Part shown: positions 23,304-35,584 of the stretch, one piece after another | How positions within the stretch are numbered: position 1 is the first letter of the stretch | Layout of the letters: every line of letters starts with the position of its first letter | The notes under the pieces: generated by a model | The model's database searches: none | Told to the model about the DNA's origin: nothing | What the model saw: only the letters and a program-made list of their open reading frames with translations | Translations under genes and position numbers: made by a program | DNA from: Morella rubra | Lineage: Eukaryota; Streptophyta; Magnoliopsida; Fagales; Myricaceae | NCBI GenBank assembly: GCA_003952965.2 | Contig: CM025856.1 | Coordinates: 96,038-160,037 of the forward strand | Length of the DNA: 64,000 nucleotides | Reading direction: 5' to 3'

Positions 23304-23960
23304 CTGTATTATTCTGGAACTGTCGAGGTCTTGCCCAAGCCTCAACAGTAAACTCAATTAGGGCAATGCTTAGACAATGTAACCTGAATTGTTTATGCAT
23401 AGCGGAAATGTAAGTTTCCTTTGCTACGGGTATTTTGGCTTGGTTGGGTTACCCGAATTCTTTGGAGGTTCCAGTTGGGGTGTTGAAAGGTGGAATGATT
23501 TTTGCTTGGAGACGAGGAGTCGAGTTTGACTTGGTGGTTATGAATCAGAATTTGATTAGTATCCTGCTGTTTGTGGTCTCGAGCTTTCAACCATGGGCCA
23601 TTTCTTTTGTGCATTGTCCATGTGAATGGAGAGAGAAGGAAGTCTTTTGGGAAGAGCTGGATGGTATTTGTAGGCTGTTTGTAGGGCCTTGGTTGGTGAT
23701 GGGCGACTTCAATGCTTTGTCTGGTCAACATGAGAAAATTTGAGGCAGGCCGTTCGCTTCATCCTCTAGAGACGGATTCTATCAATTAAAATTATCCCAT
23801 GGGCTGGTGGATTTGGGGAGTTCGGGTCCATTGTTTACTTGGTGTAATGGGCGCAGTGGTAGATATCGTATACGGGAGAGATTGGATATAGGGCTAGCGA
23901 ATAGGGATTGGATGTCACTTTTTCCTTGAGCGGTGATGCGTAATCTGCCTCGACATTCTT
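23300..23960 (+). mobile_element. LINE ORF2, AP-type endonuclease domain
   Basis: Starts ATG at 23300 with TVLFWNCRGLAQ, the first motif of the LINE exonuclease-endonuclease-phosphatase domain. It continues with CIAE (catalytic Glu), WLVMGDFNALSGQHE (catalytic Asp/Asn motif) and, in shifted frames, PLFTWCNGRSG and RLDIGLANRDW. An in-frame stop follows CIAEM and further stops occur after 23743, so the endonuclease is inactive as written. Confidence 0.75.
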
Positions 23961-24059
23961 TTGATCATTCTCTAATTTTTCTAACTTTTGATCCATGGTA
24001 GCGAGGCCAAAACCTTTCCGGTTTGAGAGCTGTTAGACTGGGGATGATTCAAGTATTGG

Positions 24060-25167
24060 TGTTGTGAGGGAGGCGTGGAATATTTCAGTTAAAGGATCTC
24101 CTCCGTTTTGTTTGGTTCAAAGAGTGAAGTCGACTAAGTGGGCTTTAAAGAAATGGAACAGAGATAGTTTTGGGTCTGTTCAATCTAAGATTCTGTTGTT
24201 ATACAGTAGGTTGGAATATTTGCAAGGGCTGGATTTTTCTGAGCATAATTGGGAGGCTGAAGAAGTGTGCAAGCCGAGCTGTCTGAGGTGTTAAAGAGGG
24301 AGGAATGCATCTGGAAATAGAAATCCAGAGAGAGTTGGCTACCACCACGGACCTTAACACAAAATTTTTCTACTTATCCACCATTATTAGGAGACGACGC
24401 AACACCATCGAATCTATTAAAGATGGTCAAGGAGGTTGGTTGTGTGATCGGGAGTCCATTGGAGCTCATGTGGTGAGCTATTTCAGGGGGTTATTTTCCT
24501 CTGAGTTTGTTGGGGTGGACGCAGATTTGGCTGATCTTATTCAGTTGGCTATCTTTGGGGATGATAATATTCGGTTGTGTGGGTTACCATCGGTGGAGGA
24601 GATTAAAGATGCGATTGATCAAATTGGTACTCTTAAGGAACCAGGCCCGGATGGCATAACGGCTATTTTTTATCAACACTATTGGGAGACGGTGCATGAG
24701 GAGCTTCAAGCTATGGTTTTGAATTTTTCCCGCTCTGGATTTATGCTGAAACAACTAAGTCATAGCTTTATTGTGCTGTTGCCTAAAGTGAAAAATCCCT
24801 CTTGTATTGAGTAATATAGACCAAGTAGTCTTTGCAATGTGGGCATAAGGTCATCTCCAAAGTGTTGGATACTCGACTTAAAGGGGTTCTTGGGAAGTTG
24901 ATTTTGCCTTTCCAGGGGGCCCTTGTCCTGAGGCGTGTGATTCAAGAAAATATTATACTGGTTCAAGAAATCCTTCATTCGATGAAAGCAAAGCGTGGTA
25001 GAAAAGGTCTTGCGGCTTTGAAGTTGGACATGGCTAAGGTGTACGATAAGATGGAATGGGGGTTTATTCTCCAAGTGCTCCGGTGTTTCAGGTTTAGGAA
25101 GAGGTGGATTGGGTGGGTACAACAGAGTATCTCTACTGTTAGCTTTTCGATGCTATTGAATGGGTCA
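24060..25167 (+). mobile_element. LINE ORF2, reverse transcriptase first half
   Basis: RT blocks are seen in order: KEPGPDGITAIFYQHYW (24642 on), VLLPKVKNPSCIE, NVGIKVISK-like residues, LPFQGALVLRRVIQENIILV, and LAALKLDMAKVYDKMEWGFI (block with the first catalytic Asp). The frame ends in MLLNG at 25167, where the copia element is inserted. Two stops interrupt it. The second half resumes at 35585. Confidence 0.8.
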
Positions 25168-26121
25168 TGTTAGGTTTTAGTTGTTTTGGCATCATTCCGT
25201 GTCAAAATATGTCTTGATCGAGTTGTATTTTTGGTATACACATTTGTTCAAGAGTTAGAGTCAATGGTCTGTCCAAAGTCTTCGTTCACCAGCGTTCAAC
25301 AAACGCTCGAGCGAATTTTCATACAGAGACATCACGGAAACATACAGCACGTTCGACTAACGGCGCTCGAGCGCATACAGAGACATCACGTTCGACGCTC
25401 GACCTCGAGACATACAGAGACATCACGTTCGACGAGCGCTCGACGCTCGAGCGACTTCCGGCGAATTTCAAAAATTGCTAGATTTTTGGGATTTCCTTGT
25501 GGATGATTTTTGAAACCCTACTAGGGTTCGTGAGAGGCCGACTAGAACGTGATATATAGGCTTCCTTTGAGAGTTTTTGTGCCCCTTTCCTTGAGAGAAA
25601 AACCCTAGAAAATTAGTGCTTCAAGATATTGAATTTCTCTCTATCTTCCTTATACTACTTTGTCCCTTCATAGTGTTGAAGGTGTTGAAGAACAAGGGTG
25701 TTCGTGAAGATCCTTAAGAAGAACCTCAAGGGTTGAGGTGATTGCTGCTTGGAGCATCTGAGCAGGGGTGCTTGGATTATTACATCAGGGTTGTCAGAGT
25801 CAAGCAACTGGGGTTGCCCGTGTCTGAATCACTGTTGTAAGGATTTCTTCTTAGTGGATTTTGGTGGCTGCTAGCCCGGAGTGGTTTTTCCTTTGAATGG
25901 TTTTTCAAAGGTTTTCCACTTCGTCATCAAATCTCTTGTCTCTTTATGTTTGTTAATTTCTTTACAAGTTTATTTATTGATTTGATGATTGTGTTGGTTG
26001 ATTGATATATCTAGACTGATCAATTTTAGAACTTGTTTTAAAATTGATATTGATTATTAATTTTTAGATTTCACCTATTCACCCCCTCTAGGTGAAGTTA
26101 GGGTCTAAACTAGGTTTTTCA
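25168..26121 (+). repeat. 5' LTR of the SIRE-like copia element
   Basis: Begins TGTTAGGTTTTAG and ends AGGTTTTTCA. The U3 part (about 25285-25455) is a tract of CGCTCGAGCG palindromes and CAGAGACATCACG repeats. A candidate TATA box (ATATATA) lies at 25552-25558. Confidence 0.9.
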
Positions 26122-26159
26122 ATTGGTATCAGAGCTTAAACTCGGTCCTTGACCCTTAG

Positions 26160-27965
26160 TCTAGATGGACAAAAGTCAGTCATTGTCCGTGCCTCCATAT
26201 TTTGATGGAAGCAATTATGCTACTGGAAAGTTCGCATGAAGCCTTTCTGAAATCTCTTGATGAACGTGTCTGGAGATCTTGTGTTAAAGGGTGGTCTGCA
26301 CCCATATCTGAGGTTGAAGGTGTTAAAACACCTAAAGATATTAGTACCTGGACTATCAATGAAATCAGTGAATGTAATTGGAATAGCAAAGGTTTACATT
26401 CTATTTTTATGGCTGTGTCTGCTGATGAATTTAAACGTATATCTATGTGTGAAACATCTAAGGCAGCCTGGGATATTCTGGAAACTACTCATGAGGGAAC
26501 CAAAACGGTAAAGAATTCAAAACTTCAAATGTTGACCACAAAGTTTGAAGAGATTCGAATGAAAGAAGATGAAACCTTTGATGAATTCTATGCTAAGCTG
26601 AATGACATAGTTAATTCAAGCTATAATCTGGGTGAAAAGATTCCAGAACATCGAGTAGTCAGGAAAGTTATGAGATCTCTACCTGAAAGATTCAGATCCA
26701 AAGTCACTGCAATTGAGGAAAGTAAGGATCTTGACACTGTAAAGATTGAAGAATTGGTAGGTTCTTTGCAGACTTATGAAGTATCATTGCCTCAACCTAA
26801 GAAGAACAAGTCCATTGCTTTGAGATCAATCAAAGAAGAGATCTCTGCTGATTCAGATGAAGAAGTTCTTGATGATGCACAATTCGCTATGTTTGTCAAA
26901 CAATTCAAGAAATTCTTGAAACCAAGAAGTGGTCAGCGATCATTCAACAGAAATTCTGAAAAGAATCAGGGTAGTTCAAGTGGATTCAGAAAGGACAAAA
27001 AGGACAAACACATGTCTAATGACTCCAAGAGTAAAAAACTGAAGTGCTTTGAATGTCAAGGTTTTGGTCATGTCAGATCAGAATGTCCAACATACCTCAA
27101 GTCAAAAGGAAAAGCTATGAATGCTTCATTGAGTGATGATGAGTCAAAAAGCAGTAGTGATGATGAGAATTCTTCCGAAGATGAACAAGTAAATTTCATG
27201 GCTTTTGCTAGGATTGATGATGATTTTGAGGATTCAGACGTTGATGGCAATATTGAAGAAAGTCTTCAAGAAGCTTATAATAAATTGTTTGAGGAAAGTC
27301 TGAAGCTTCAAAAGACAAACAAATCTTTTCTCAAGAAAATGCACGAAGTGCAAAGTGAAAAAGGTGAACTTATGAGTAAGTTTGAAGAAGTCAGTGCAAG
27401 AAATGTGGAACTTGAGGCTGAAGTAAAAATACTGAAGTGTGCTCTCGACAAGTCCAATACACAACTTCAACAGTTTTCCAGTGGAACAAAGAAGCTTGAT
27501 CACATGTTAAGTCTTGGACTTCCATCTGGAAATAGGAAAGGTCTTGGCTACACTGAGTCTCAGGTGCTTCAACTTCAAAGACGACATTTGTTCTATACTT
27601 GGAAAAATTCCAGAAGTGAATAGACCAGCTCCACAGGTAAGCAAAGGTAAACAAATTGTTTCTAAATTTGTTGATTCTAGGTCACAAAAGAAAAATGCTA
27701 GGAATCACACACCACAAAAATTTGTTCCTACATGTCATTTTTGTGGAAAGTTGGTCACATTAGACCAAGATGTTTTAAATTGCACAGACAAGAGAAATCT
27801 TTGAATCAATCTTCGTCTAATGACAGTCATGAGAATTTAGCTTATCAAGTTAAAATTTTAACTGAGCAAACAATGTTATTAAACAAAAAATTTCAGCAAT
27901 TTTCAAAACAACCACATGTTCAAGAAAAAAAGAAAGATGAGGTAAATTGTTTTAATTCGTTGTAG
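26160..27965 (+). mobile_element. gag region of the SIRE-like copia element
   Basis: The gag-type domain (LDERVWRSCVKGW, AAWDILETTHEGTKTVKNSK, MRSLPERFRSKVTAIEE) is followed by a CCHC zinc knuckle (CFECQGFGHVRSEC), an acidic serine-rich linker and a coiled-coil stretch. The order is that of copia gag of the SIRE type. Part of the broken fossil at 25168-35579. Confidence 0.85.
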
Positions 27966-27984
27966 CTTTTAAATCTCGATGTCT

Positions 27985-30829
27985 TTCGTTGTGGTATTTG
28001 GATAGTGCTTGTTCCAGGCATATGTGTGGTGACAAATCCTTGTTCACAACACTTAAAGATCACAAAGCTGGATCTGTGACATTTGGTGATGGTGGTAAAG
28101 CACCAATACTTGGAAAAGGTACAGTTGAAGTTGAAGGTATGCCTCCTTTCAAAAATGTTTTGTTTGTTGCTGGATTGAAGGCAAATTTGCTGAGTATTAG
28201 TCAAATTTGTGATTCTGGATTTGAAGTCCGCTTTGGTAAGAATTCTTGCTCTGTATTTGATTCTGATGGTGAATGTGTTGTGCAAGGTACTCGCACGTCT
28301 GATAACTGCTATGGTATTAGTCCACATACTGAATTGAAATGTAGTAGTGCCAAAATTGATGAATCTGAGTTATGGCATCAAAGACTCGGACATGTGAATT
28401 ACAGAGATTTGTCTAAAATCTCTAGGAAAGAACTAGTTATAGGCTTGCCCAAACTAGATAATGTTAAAGATCGAGTGTGTGGACCGTGTCAACTTGGTAA
28501 ACAAATAAAATCAGTTCATAAAAGAACTAGTGATGTTCTGACTAAGAGACCTCTGGAATTATTACATATGGATCTCATGGGACCATCTAGAACTGAAAGT
28601 CTAGGTGGTAAGAAGTACATCATGGTGGTGGTGGATGACTTCTCAAGATTCACTTGGGTGGATCTTCTAAGAGAGAAGTCTGATGCTTTTGAACGAGCTG
28701 AAACTTATTTAAAAGACTAATGAATGAAAAGGGTTATTCCATTATCAGAATCAGGAGTGATCATGGTAAGGAATTTGAAAATTCTAAGAATTTCAAATGC
28801 AGCATCATCAAAGAGTTTTCTGTCCCGAACACAACCAAAGAACGTTCCTTCGGCTCTCTCCACCAAGAAGGGCCTAAATCTAGATCACACAATTCATTAT
28901 CAGATCAACTATTTGACCAGAAGGAAACCTAAAATTCCGTTTAAGAATTACTTTATTTATTTGCCTTGTAAGAGCACACTTAGAGTTTCCCAGAGGGCAA
29001 CCCCGTTTCGTGTGTATAATACTCGTACTTTTACTGTTATGGAGTCCATTAATGTTGTGGTGGATGATGCTTCAGTTGAGTCTAAAGATAACAAATGAAG
29101 AACATACATCTGTTGAAAATGCATGTGATCTACAGGAGACACTGATGTAGTCTCTGATTCTGAAGTTCATACTAGCAAGGAACCATCTTCTAGGGTTAAG
29201 TTAAATCACCCTAAAGAAAACATAATTGGTGATCTCAATGAGGGAATGAGATTGAGAAGAAAAGTGTTAAGTAATTTGACTTACACTAGCTATGTTTCTC
29301 AAATTGAACCTAAGAAAGTTGAAGAAGCTCTTCAAGATGATTTTTGGATTAATGCTATGCATGAGGAATTAAATCAATTTGTTCGAAATGATGTGTGGTA
29401 TTTAGTTCCTAGACCTGCAGATACAAATGTTATCGGTACCAAGTGGATCTTCAAAAACAAGACAGATGAGAATGGTACCATCACCCGCAACAAGGCAAGG
29501 TTAGTTGCTCAAGGATATACACAAGTGGAAGGTATTGATTTCGATGAAACTTTGCTCCAGTTGCTCGATTAGAGTCAATACGTATTTTACTTGCTATCTC
29601 TTGCTTCATGAATTTTAAGTTATATCAGATGGATGTCAAGAGTGCCTTCTTGAATGGTGTTCTTCAAGAAGAGGCATATGTTGAACAACCCAAGGGGTTT
29701 GTCGATCCAAAATTTCCGATCATGTGTATCGCTTGAAGAAAGCTCTTTATGGCCTTAAACAAGCACCTCGAGCTTGGTATGATCGGTTGACGACTTATCT
29801 TCTAGATCATGGTTTCTCGAGAGGAGGAGTTGACCGAACACTATTTGTCAAGAACATTGACACAGATATCACTGTAGCTCAAATCTATGTTGATGACATA
29901 GTCTTCGGTGCCACTGTTGATAATCTTGCCCATAAATTTGCTGAAGCTATGCAAAGTGAATTTGAAATGAGTATGGTCGGTGAACTAAATTACTTTCTTG
30001 GTTTGCAGGTTAAACAACTTAGTGATGGGTTATTTATAACCCAATCAAAGTATGCCAAGAATCTCGTCAAGCGTTTTGGATTGGATAGCAAGAAACATAC
30101 CCGGACTCCCATGAGCACAAGTGTGAAGATAGCATCAGATTCTTCTGAGAAAAGCGTTGATCAAACTCTCTATCGAAGCATGATAGGTAGTCTTCTCTAT
30201 TTAACTGCTAGTCGTCCTGATATTTCTTTTAGTGTGGGGTTTGTGCTAGATTTCAGGCTAATCCTAAAGAATCCCACTTGAGTGCTGTCAAACGTATCAT
30301 TCGATATGTTAATGGTACTGTAGATTATGGAATCTGGTATTCCAGGGACACTAATATAGACTTAGCTGGTTATTCTGATGCTGACTGGGCTGGTAACGCT
30401 GATGATAGAAAAAGCACCTCTGGTGGATGTTTTTACATAGGAACCTGTCTAGTCGCTTGGATGAGTAAGAAACAAAACTCAATTTCTTTATCTACTGCCG
30501 AAGCTGAATATATTGCCGCAGGTAGTTGTTGTACTCAATTGATTTGGATGAAACAGATGCTTAAGGACTATGGTATAGAACAAGATTGCATGACAGTGTT
30601 CTGTGACAACACTAGTGCGATAAACATATCTAAGAATCCTGTTCAGCACTCTCGAACCAAGCATATCGACATTCGTCATCACTTCATTCGTGATCTTGTG
30701 GAATCTCGGACTATTTCCTTAGAACACATTTCTACCGAAAATCAATTGGCAGATATCTTCACCAAACCATTGGATGGACTCAGGTTTGAGTTTCTCAGGA
30801 AAGCCATTGGTGTTTGTGCTGTCCCTTGA
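27985..30829 (+). mobile_element. pol region of the SIRE-like copia element
   Basis: In order: aspartic protease start (WYLDSACSRHM), GAG-pre-integrase (LWHQRLGHVNYRDL), integrase core (ELLHMDLMGPSRTES, MVVVDDFSRFTWV), reverse transcriptase (KNKARLVAQGYTQ, YVDDIVFGAT, KALYGLKQAPRAWYD) and RNase H (GYSDADWAGNADDRKSTSGG, NQLADIFTKPLDG). All are standard copia motifs; the region is broken in several places. Confidence 0.9.
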
Positions 30830-32750
30830 TTTGCATCATTTTGCATCATATTTTTTTTTTTTTTTTGCTTCTTGTTATTTTTTATTTTTTTTTTTTTTTT
30901 TTTTTTTGTTGTTTTCTTCTTCTTTTTTTTTATTTTTATTTAAAAAAAAAAAGGAGTTTGTGTCGCTCGTTGGTTGGTTTAACTGATTGGTACTATCTTT
31001 TGTACTTATTGGACATATAGTCATTTTTCGTGCATGAAACTTTCAATACTCCTTCATCTTGTGTCTGATAAATAATGTTCTTGTCAGTTGTGCTTCTCGT
31101 CTCTGGTTGGTCCTAACTGGTATGATTTTTAAAATATTTACTTGACTATATCTATCACAATGCACACTGAACTTATTGGATGATGCTTGACCGCATGTGT
31201 GAGATTGTGTGTTGGCAATCACAAGTGAAGGGAACCATGCATATCTGGTTGAATTGACCTCTGACTAGTTGAACCTCCAAAGAAAAAGTCAAACGAAACA
31301 AAAAGAAAAGAAAAGCAGAAAAGCAAAAGACCGCAAGTCAAGAAAAGAACAAAGAAAGTTTGAACTCTTATGCATTGATGTTTCATACTCAGGGGGAGTA
31401 AAAATTATTGCAACAAAGTTGCATCTTTAGGTCCTAGTGGCATTGGGTTTGACTTTCGCCTGATGTGTCATGGTTCTCCTTTACCAGTGGTTTCTTTTTG
31501 GTATGCCGTGACCACCTCACAAAACTAAGGTCTTAAGCTTCTCTTATTTTGTTGCGGTCTTTCACACACGTGTCGTTTGTATTTTCTAAATCATTGAAGT
31601 TTACACTGCTCAGAGACTTGTAGCACCTGCTTGTCTATATTATTTTCATGATCATAAGATGGTTTAGTATTTATTGTTTCATGTTTTCTGAAATTACTAA
31701 GTCTTTTACAGTATTCTGGTGTGTGCTTTTCTATTTTTCCTTCCTCCGTTTGACTTTCGTTCGATGGTCGCTCGAGCGTTCATGGTTTTATTCCAGAGAC
31801 TTTTCGTCCGACATTCGCTCGATAGACGCTCGAGCGCTCTTATCGATACCCTTACAGAGACTTTACGTTTGAGTCTCGTTTGACACGCGCTCGAGCGCAC
31901 ATGTCTATTTTTTAAAAAAATCCAAAAGGCGGTTTCTTTCTTTTTTTCCTTCTGTTTTCTCTTTTCTTTCTCTCTCTCTTTTTCTTCCCGCGACTCCTCC
32001 CTTCTCTCATTCTCGTGTGTTTCTTCCCTCTTTCCTCAAATTTCGTGGGTTTGCTCTCTTTCTCCATCAAAACTCGTTCTCTTCCATATTCAAGGTAATT
32101 TTCTCTTCGTTTTCTTATTTCTCTGGTTGTACGTTTTGGGGTTTTTTTGGTCTGCGTTTTGTGATTTTTTGAATCGTGGTTGCATTTTGTTGGTTTTTGT
32201 TCCATTGTTCTTGTATTATTTTTTATCTTGCTTGTATTTAGGCTCTCATTCGCATGTGGTGTTCTTGCCGTTCACGTATTTCTGCCTACTACCTGTTTGA
32301 TAATATGCTCCTGTGTGTTTTCTTTTTTTTTGTTGTTTTTCATGTGTTTTTAGTTTGGTTGTTTGTTTGTTTTCTTCAAAAGATAGTTGTGGTATCTCTT
32401 GCATAATGAGGATTGTTTGCCACATGTTGATTTGAGTACAATTTATATTTTTTGTTTCTAATTTTCTCCTTTTGAAGTTGTTTCTCTTTTTGTTGATTTC
32501 TCTCTTGCTTCCTTCTTTCTTTCTTTTTTCTATTTCTGTCATTGTGGTGTTTTTGGGTTGTTATCTTTTCTTTTTATTTTTTTCTTTATTCTTCCTAAGT
32601 GTTTTTCCTTCTGTCTTGTTGAATTATTTTGTACTCTTGCATTGTCTCTCTTCATTTGCATTCACACTATCTCTTCAAGGGCAGTATTTTACACTTTTGG
32701 TCTTCTTGATGTTACTCGATTTGACCGTGTCTTGTGTTTTTATTTCTCAG
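30830..32750 (+). other. Post-pol spacer of the SIRE-like copia element
   Basis: Non-coding by my reading. It has T-rich runs at about 30848-30935, and three GCTCGAGCG palindromes near 31768, 31827 and 31887 that echo the LTR U3 tract. The T-rich frames here are low-complexity artefacts. Confidence 0.6.
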
Positions 32751-32754
32751 ATGG

Positions 32755-34226
32755 TGAAGCGTAAGCAACCCGCTGGTAGTTCCTCAAACCTACTAAAGTG
32801 CCTCGTAAGTCTAAACCCCGCCTTTTGATGCTTCTCGTTTTGTGGATGCTCGTGCTTCCGAGCTTTTCATTCCACTTTTCACAATCGCAAAGTTATTGTT
32901 GAACGTGAGGTTCTCCTTGCTGAGCTTCCTGTTGCGACTGTGTCTTCTTATTTTTCGTCTCGTCATTGGGATCCTTTTCTTCAGGATCTCACTCATCTTG
33001 TTCCTCCTGAACTTCTTGTTCGGGAATTTTATTCGAACTTCTTTGACGTTGATGAGGCTTCTCTTAGCTTCTCTGTCTTTATCCGTGGTCAACGTCTTCG
33101 GGTTTCTCCCGATGTTATTGCTTCTCTTTTTGGTGTCGTCAGGGTACCTGAACCGTTTACCCTTATGTTGAGTCTAGTCGTGAGCCTCCTTCTTTTGAAG
33201 CCATGTCTCTCCTTCTCTTTGGTCGCCCTTATCCATATGCGGTGGTACTCTCTACACCTCTGATTTCTCTGCTGAGAATCATGTTGTCAGTCGTATTGCT
33301 CTGACAAATCTTTATCCTGTTGCTCACCTTTCGTCTATTTCGCTTACTCGAGTTCGTTTTTTATATGCTTTACTAATAGGTGATACCATTGATATATGTT
33401 CTGTGATCTGCTCGCATATGATAGAAGTATTTCAGTCCACTTCTAGTAAAGTGGGTCTTTCATATGCTTGTTTGATTCAGCGCTTATATCGTGCCCATAG
33501 TATTGCTTTTCCTCCTGACGGTCCTTTTCCTGAAACTCTTTCGCTATTGGTGCCACTACTCTTTCATTGAGTCGTGCTCATCTTAAACGCCGTCAGGCGT
33601 CTGCTTCCGCTTCTGTTCCTCCCATGATCCTTCGTCTTCTGTCCTCCTTCTATTCCGTCCTCTTCAGCCGGTCCTTCTCATTCTCCTCTTCCGACTCCCT
33701 TGGATCCTTCCATTGCCGCTTCTTTTCTCTTGATCATGGATCAGCTTGCCATTCCCTTACACTCATTCTCTCAACCTTATTAAGATTGTCATGCGTCATC
33801 AGCGTCAGCTCAAGCGTCACACTCTTACCCTTGCGCGTCATGCTAGGGCGACTGAGCGTAATACCCGGCGTCTCTCGCCTGCATCGCTTAATTCGCCCTC
33901 TCGTTGGTGCGGATGCTCTGTCGGACATTTCCTCTTCTTCCGAGTCTTCTGCTTCTACTGGCGCATCTGCCCCTTCGTTTGAGGTGCCCCTGCTGACTCT
34001 CCTCCGGTTGCTGATCCTCTCCTCGACTCCGGTTGCTGATCCTCCTGCATCCTCTGCTCCTCTGTCACCGACTGGAACTGTAGTGCTTTCCAGCCACTCT
34101 TCTCCTGCCACAGTGGTGCTTTCCAGTCCCTCTTCTTCTGCTGCGGTGACTCTGTTGCTTTTGATGCTTCTTCTCCGCCTTTGGATGACTGACCCTTTGT
34201 CCATTCCTGACAAAAAGGGGGAGTAG
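32755..34226 (+). mobile_element. Post-pol (env-position) ORF with plant transposon protein domain
   Basis: Starts MVKRKQPAGSS at 32755 and continues with blocks such as HWDPFLQDLTHLVPPELLVR, EFYSNFFDVDEASLSFSVFI and RLRVSPDVIASLFGV. This resembles the putative plant transposon protein domain found after pol in SIRE-like copia elements and in other plant transposons. The C-terminal part is Ser/Pro-rich. I see no signal peptide or membrane anchor that would prove an envelope. Broken fossil. Confidence 0.6.
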
Positions 34227-34625
34227 TTTTAGTTTTTGGTATTCTTTTGTTGAGGAAGTTGATATTAGTTGAGGGGGAGTTTACATTTTGTATAGGCTGA
34301 TTGGAGATTCATTTCATATCTTGTACAGCCTTCTCAGATACTTGATACTTGTTGCACTTTATTTTCCATATTATGCTGATGTTGTCACACTTTTTGATAA
34401 ATGGAAAATCTCTCATTCAGTTTATATATTCTCTGTGCCTTCTCACTTGGTTTATGGTTTATTGAGATTGTGATTTCAGGTATTCGGTTTATAACTCTTG
34501 AACATGTGTCTAGGTCATAGGTGGGTTCAAATTGTAAACAGATCTTTGTCTTGGTGATTGACAAATTTCTATTTTTATTTTCGGTTATATGTTGGTTTTG
34601 TCACGGAATTGCCAAAGGGGGAGTT
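34227..34625 (+). other. Region before the 3' LTR, with polypurine tract
   Basis: A non-coding stretch with two GGGGGAG words (34218-34224, 34272-34278) and the polypurine tract at 34614-34623, just before the LTR. Confidence 0.6.
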
Positions 34626-35579
34626 TGTTAGGTTTTGTTGTTTTGGCATCATTCCGTGTCAAAATATGTCTTGATCGAGTTGTATTTTGGTACACACATT
34701 TGTTCAAGAGTTAGAGTCAATGGTCTGTCCAAATGCGTTCACCACGTTCAACAAACGCTCGAGCGTCCTTGAGTTTCATACAGAGACATCACGTGAGCTT
34801 CCTTAAGAGAGACATCACGTTCAGGCGCTCGAGCGTCCCAGAGACATCACGTTTTTCGAACAGAGACATCACGTTCGACGAGCGCTCGACCTACGCTCGA
34901 GCGACTTCCGGCGAATTTCAAAAATTGCTAGATTTTTGGGATTTCCTTGTGGATGATTTTTGAAACCCTACTAGGGTTCGTGAGAGGCCGACTAGAACGT
35001 GATATATAGGCTTCCTTTGAGAGTTTTTGCTGCCCCTTTCCTTGAGAGAAAAACCCTAGAAGATTAGTGCTTCAAGATATTGAATTTCTCTCTATTCTTC
35101 CTTATATACTTTGTCCCTTCATAGTGTTGAAGGTGAGTTGAAGAACAAGGGTGTTCGTGAAGATCCTTAAGAAGAACCTCAAGGGTTGAGGTGATTGCTG
35201 CTTGGAGCAGATCTGAGCAGGGGTGCTTGGATTATTACATCAGGGTTGTCAGAGTCAAGCAACTGGGGTTGCCCGTGTCTGAATCACTGTTGTAAGGATT
35301 TCTTCTTAGTGGATTTCAGGTGGCTGCTAGCCCGGAGTGGTTTTTCCTTTGAATGGTTTTTCAAAGGTTTTCCACTTCGTCATCAAATCTCTTGTCTCTT
35401 TATGTTTGATTAATTTCTTTACAAGTTTATTTATTGTTTTGATGATTGTGTTGGTTGATTGATATATCTAGACTGATCAATTTTAGAACTTGTTTTAAAA
35501 TTGATATTGATTAGTTAATTTACAGATTTCACCTATTCACCCCCTCTAGGTGAAGGTAGGGTCTAAACTAGGTTTTTCA
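34626..35579 (+). repeat. 3' LTR of the SIRE-like copia element
   Basis: Same ends and length class as 25168-26121. The copies agree well except in the U3 repeat tract (about 34735-34905), where the order and number of palindrome and CAGAGACATCACG units differ. Confidence 0.9.
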
Positions 35580-35584
35580 GGTCA

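Larger units (their letters stand above)
25168..35579 (+). mobile_element. Ty1/copia element, SIRE/Maximus-like, with both LTRs
   Basis: A 10.4-kb element with LTRs of about 954 bp (25168-26121 and 34626-35579), TG...CA ends, 5-bp duplication GGTCA on both sides (25163-25167, 35580-35584), primer-binding site TGGTATCAGAGC (26124-26135, initiator Met tRNA type) and polypurine tract AAAGGGGGAG (34614-34623). The gene order is gag, protease, integrase, RT, RNase H, then a long post-pol region with an extra domain, as in SIRE-type copia. The coding region is broken, with roughly half a dozen or more interruptions. The LTRs agree closely outside a repetitive U3 tract, so the insertion is young relative to the solo LTRs of the same family here. 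It lies inside a LINE reverse transcriptase gene. Confidence 0.9.

Noticed and set aside
26122-26135. tRNA-like sequence
   Set aside because: It is the 12-base primer-binding site of the copia element, not a tRNA gene. No complete tRNA or rRNA gene was seen in the window.
30774-31020. Phe-rich hydrophobic frames that look like membrane proteins
   Set aside because: They come from poly-T tracts in the copia post-pol spacer.
31912-32542. Lys/Arg-rich minus-strand frames
   Set aside because: They are complements of T/C-rich spacer sequence; composition alone explains them.
32755-34226. True retroviral envelope gene
   Set aside because: There is no signal peptide, cleavage site or membrane anchor visible, and the domain also occurs in a CACTA DNA transposon.
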